DNA of 64,000 nt from Chitinophagaceae bacterium. GTDB taxonomy: Bacteria > Bacteroidota > Bacteroidia > Chitinophagales > Chitinophagaceae. Below, one piece after another: positions 62,031 through 64,000 of this stretch; position 1 is the first letter of the stretch; each line of letters opens with the position of its first letter. Location of the stretch: the NCBI GenBank assembly GCA_028288585.1, contig JAQBNL010000043.1, positions 1 to 64,000 on the forward strand. Direction: 5' to 3'. The notes beneath the pieces are model-generated. The model saw only the letters and a list, made by a program, of their open reading frames with translations, had not been told where the DNA came from and did no database searches. Position numbers and translations under genes: made by a program.

Positions 62031-62420
62031 ATGACTATTTTTTCCAAAATTATCCGGGGGGAAATTCCCAGTTATAAAATTGCCGAGAATGAAAAATTCT
62101 TTGCATTCTTAGATGTGTATCCCCTGGTGGAAGGGCATACATTGGTAGTACCCAAAATTGAGGTAGATAAATTTTTTGATATCCCTGATGAATATCTCAG
62201 TGAAATGCTCCTGTTTGCCAAACCTATTGCAAAGGCAATTGAAAATGCATTTAATTGTGATCGCTGCGGGATGAGTGTTATAGGCCTGGAGGTGCCGCAT
62301 GCGCACATGCATCTTGTGCCTATCAATTATGCAGATGATCTGAATTTTACCCGTCCCAAACTTAAAGTTTCACTGGAGGAATTAAAAGCAGCTGAACAAA
62401 AAATATTGGAGTATTTATAA
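62031..62420 (+). CDS. HIT family protein
   Basis: A 129-residue histidine-triad hydrolase. IFSKIIRGEIP opens the fold; the triad PHAHMHLVPI is at about residues 87-96. HIT proteins hydrolyse nucleoside phosphoramidates or dinucleoside polyphosphates. The start is ATG 62031; an in-frame ATG 61977 would add an 18-residue tail not seen in the family. Confidence 0.93.
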   Translation: MTIFSKIIRGEIPSYKIAENEKFFAFLDVYPLVEGHTLVVPKIEVDKFFDIPDEYLSEMLLFAKPIAKAIENAFNCDRCGMSVIGLEVPHAHMHLVPINYADDLNFTRPKLKVSLEELKAAEQKILEYL

Positions 62421-62510
62421 TATCATAAGAGCGGAGAAAGAGAAGCAGAGATTTCCAGATGATCTCAGCGAAAACTCCATTAACTCTGTTCTCAGCGGTA
62501 TAAGTTTTAA
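62421..62510. repeat. Degenerate intergenic repeat downstream of the HIT gene
   Basis: The 90-base spacer contains GAGCGGAGAAAGAGAAGCAG and then CTCCATTAACTCTGTTCTCA, with CTCAGCG occurring twice (about 62463 and 62491). It resembles decayed CTCCGTTAACTC-type intergenic repeats common in Bacteroidota, from memory. It is the space between convergent HIT and ruvC genes; no clear terminator is visible. Confidence 0.35.
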
Positions 62511-63095
62511 TTATTTTACTCTTCCGGGATTTTTTACAAGAAAATCTTTCCATCCGTTTATTTTTTTTGATGCCCCTTGTAATAAAACATTATCCTGGAA
62601 GTGATGACATACGGCCACAGCCAATGCATCAGTAGCATCTAAATATTTCGGATCATCATTAAAATTTAAAATGCGCTGCAGCATTTTCATTACCTGTAGT
62701 TTATCCGCATTACCATTGCCTGTAATGGATTGTTTTATTTTTCTTGGAGAATATTCAGTAACGGGCAGGCCTGATTGCATGGCTGCAGCAATAGCTACGC
62801 CCTGTGCCCTGCCTAACTTTAGCATACTCTGAACATTCTTACCAAAGAACGGGGCCTCAATTGCCAGTTCATCAGGGGTATGAATTTTTACCAGGTCACA
62901 AACTTTATAATGTATCAGCCGCAGCCTTTCGTATGCATCTTTTTTTGCAGAAAGTTTTAATACATCCATTTCCATCAATACAATATTATTACCGGTAACT
63001 TTTATTATACCGAACCCCATCAGTAATGTTCCGGGATCAATACCTAAAATGATTTTTGATGGTTTATGCAAAGCGAAGATTATTTTTGAACACAT
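62511..63095 (-). CDS. ruvC: Holliday junction endonuclease RuvC
   Basis: A 194-residue resolvase that cuts Holliday junctions after RuvAB branch migration. ILGIDPGT near the N-terminus has the first catalytic Asp, LAIEAPFF the Glu, and DATDALAVAVCHH the C-terminal Asp pair. The start is placed at ATG 63095; a longer frame from ATG 63131 adds a hydrophobic tail not expected in RuvC and would run into the neighbour gene. The start overlaps that of the divergent membrane-protein gene. Confidence 0.95.
   Translation of the reverse strand: MCSKIIFALHKPSKIILGIDPGTLLMGFGIIKVTGNNIVLMEMDVLKLSAKKDAYERLRLIHYKVCDLVKIHTPDELAIEAPFFGKNVQSMLKLGRAQGVAIAAAMQSGLPVTEYSPRKIKQSITGNGNADKLQVMKMLQRILNFNDDPKYLDATDALAVAVCHHFQDNVLLQGASKKINGWKDFLVKNPGRVK
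63081..63088 (+). promoter_or_regulatory. -7 element inside the start of ruvC
   Basis: TATTTTTG matches TAnnTTTG and lies within the first codons of the divergent ruvC. It ends 5 bases before ATG 63094 and 14 before ATG 63103, the two candidate starts of the plus-strand gene. Confidence 0.45.
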
Positions 63096-63102
63096 GTTCA
63101 GG

Positions 63103-64000
63103 ATGAACAAAAATATCAAAATATTCCTCAACTATGTACTTGGTCCGCTGCTTGGTGTATGGTTATTTTATTCTTTGTATAAGCAGGTAAAAGTACAGCC
63201 ACATCTTTATGAGTCATTAATATTAATTAAGCAGGCTCCTTTTGGTGAGCAGGCCTGGAAGTTTTGGTTAGTGATAATACTTGCCTTTGCTAACTGGGGG
63301 CTCGAAGCAAAAAAGTGGCAGGTACTTATGAGAAATCTTCAGCCATTGAATTATTTTACTGCACTTAAAGGCGTATTATCGGGAGTAACCTTTTCCTTAA
63401 ACACGCCTAACCGCATAGGCGAATATGGCGGAAGAGTTCTTTATGTACAAGAGGGAAACAGGCTCAAATCAGTTTCATTATCAATTGCAGGAAGTATTTG
63501 CCAGCTTACCATTACTGTATTAATGGGCTGCGGAGGATTAATTTTTCTTTTGCATACTGAACATGCAAATGGAAATACTATTATGGGCCTTTCATATTTT
63601 TGGCTAAAGGTTTTATTATGCTTATCTGTTTTTGCTACGCTCATTCTTTTATTATTTCTTTTTCGCCTGTCATGGATAATAAGATTGTTTGAGAAAATTC
63701 CGGCCATTTCAAAATATGTTCAATACGTGAGCGTTCTTGATGAGTTTACTCCCAAATTATTGTTAAGGTTACTTCTTCTGTCGCTACTTCGCTACCTGGT
63801 TTTCGTCATACAGTACATATTGCTGCTGCAGGTGCTGCAGGTGGAGGTTAGCTGGGAGCAGGGGTTTTGGCTGATAGCGATTTTATATTTAGTAATGGCA
63901 ATTGTTCCATCATTTGCAATTGCAGATCTTGGTATAAGAGGGAAATTCAGTACAGAACTTTTAAGTTTGTACAGTACAAATATTGTTGGTATTCTGGGAA
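63103..64000 (+). CDS. YbhN/UPF0104-like membrane protein, 5' part only
   Basis: An open frame of 299 codons runs from ATG 63103 (in-frame ATG 63094 is also possible) to the window edge with no stop. The protein has about seven hydrophobic segments. LNTPNRIGEYGGRV at about residues 100-113 and AIADLGIRG at about 273-281 are features of the lysylphosphatidylglycerol-synthase transmembrane/flippase-like family, whose function is mostly unknown. The true C-terminus is outside the window. Confidence 0.8.
   Translation, partial: MNKNIKIFLNYVLGPLLGVWLFYSLYKQVKVQPHLYESLILIKQAPFGEQAWKFWLVIILAFANWGLEAKKWQVLMRNLQPLNYFTALKGVLSGVTFSLNTPNRIGEYGGRVLYVQEGNRLKSVSLSIAGSICQLTITVLMGCGGLIFLLHTEHANGNTIMGLSYFWLKVLLCLSVFATLILLLFLFRLSWIIRLFEKIPAISKYVQYVSVLDEFTPKLLLRLLLLSLLRYLVFVIQYILLLQVLQVEVSWEQGFWLIAILYLVMAIVPSFAIADLGIRGKFSTELLSLYSTNIVGILG

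Noticed and set aside
62511-63131. Longer ruvC from ATG 63131
   Set aside because: It adds a hydrophobic stretch foreign to RuvC and runs through the start of the divergent gene; ATG 63095 fits the family better.
1-64000. CRISPR array, tRNA or rRNA gene, insertion sequence, prophage or defence system
   Set aside because: No regularly spaced repeats, transposase or integrase, structural RNA gene or known defence gene set was found; the strand and composition pattern fits a polysaccharide locus between housekeeping genes.

Overview
The window looks like a chromosomal segment from a member of the Bacteroidota, most likely Chitinophagaceae or a close relative. The signs are AT-rich DNA, a eukaryote/archaea-type homodimeric glycyl-tRNA synthetase, almost no Shine-Dalgarno sequences, several Bacteroidota-type TAnnTTTG promoter elements sitting only a few bases before start codons, and protein families typical of that phylum. 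The taxonomic call is inference; no rRNA or other marker is present.

Layout. 1-6248 is housekeeping: the 3' part of glyS, a cupin-like protein, a tiny membrane protein, a ferredoxin-NADP reductase-like flavoprotein and mfd, which carries an in-frame hairpin-rich insertion. 6256-54361 is one very large surface-polysaccharide (O-antigen or capsule type) locus, nearly all on the minus strand, with only two plus-strand genes inside. 54487-64000 is again ordinary: ABC-F ATPase, a membrane acyltransferase-like protein, a minus-strand run galK-galM-topoisomerase IB-SDR-small acidic protein, a HIT protein, ruvC and the start of a YbhN-like membrane protein. No stretch above about 300 bases lacks a gene.

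The polysaccharide locus encodes one initiating phospho-sugar transferase, about nine glycosyltransferases, two Wzx-type flippases and two mutually homologous polytopic membrane proteins that are the best Wzy candidates. Sugar-nucleotide enzymes include rmlA-rmlB without rmlC/rmlD, three DegT-type aminotransferases, four hexapeptide-repeat acyltransferases, WbpB/WlbA-like oxidoreductases, two epimerases and UDP-galactopyranose mutase. Decorating enzymes include two different N-formyltransferases, a polysaccharide deacetylase, four methyltransferases, an AT3 acyltransferase, an MBOAT/SGNH O-acetylation pair, three asparagine-synthase-like amidotransferases and a WbpG/HisH/HisF acetamidino-sugar module. 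The predicted product is rich in amino sugars carrying formyl, acetyl, acetamidino and probably uronamide groups, with galactofuranose. Several precursor enzymes (UDP-GlcNAc 6-dehydrogenase, UDP-GlcNAc 4,6-dehydratase, Wza/Wzc/Wzz) are not in the window.

The most interesting points are the combination of three AsnB paralogues with an amidine module, the altered catalytic positions in the initiating transferase (Asn-Glu instead of Asp-Glu) and in HisF (Gln11), the deacetylase-formyltransferase gene overlap, the paired Wzy-like paralogues, the in-frame hairpin insertion in mfd, and the number of TTG starts. I see no phage, transposon, CRISPR or defence system.
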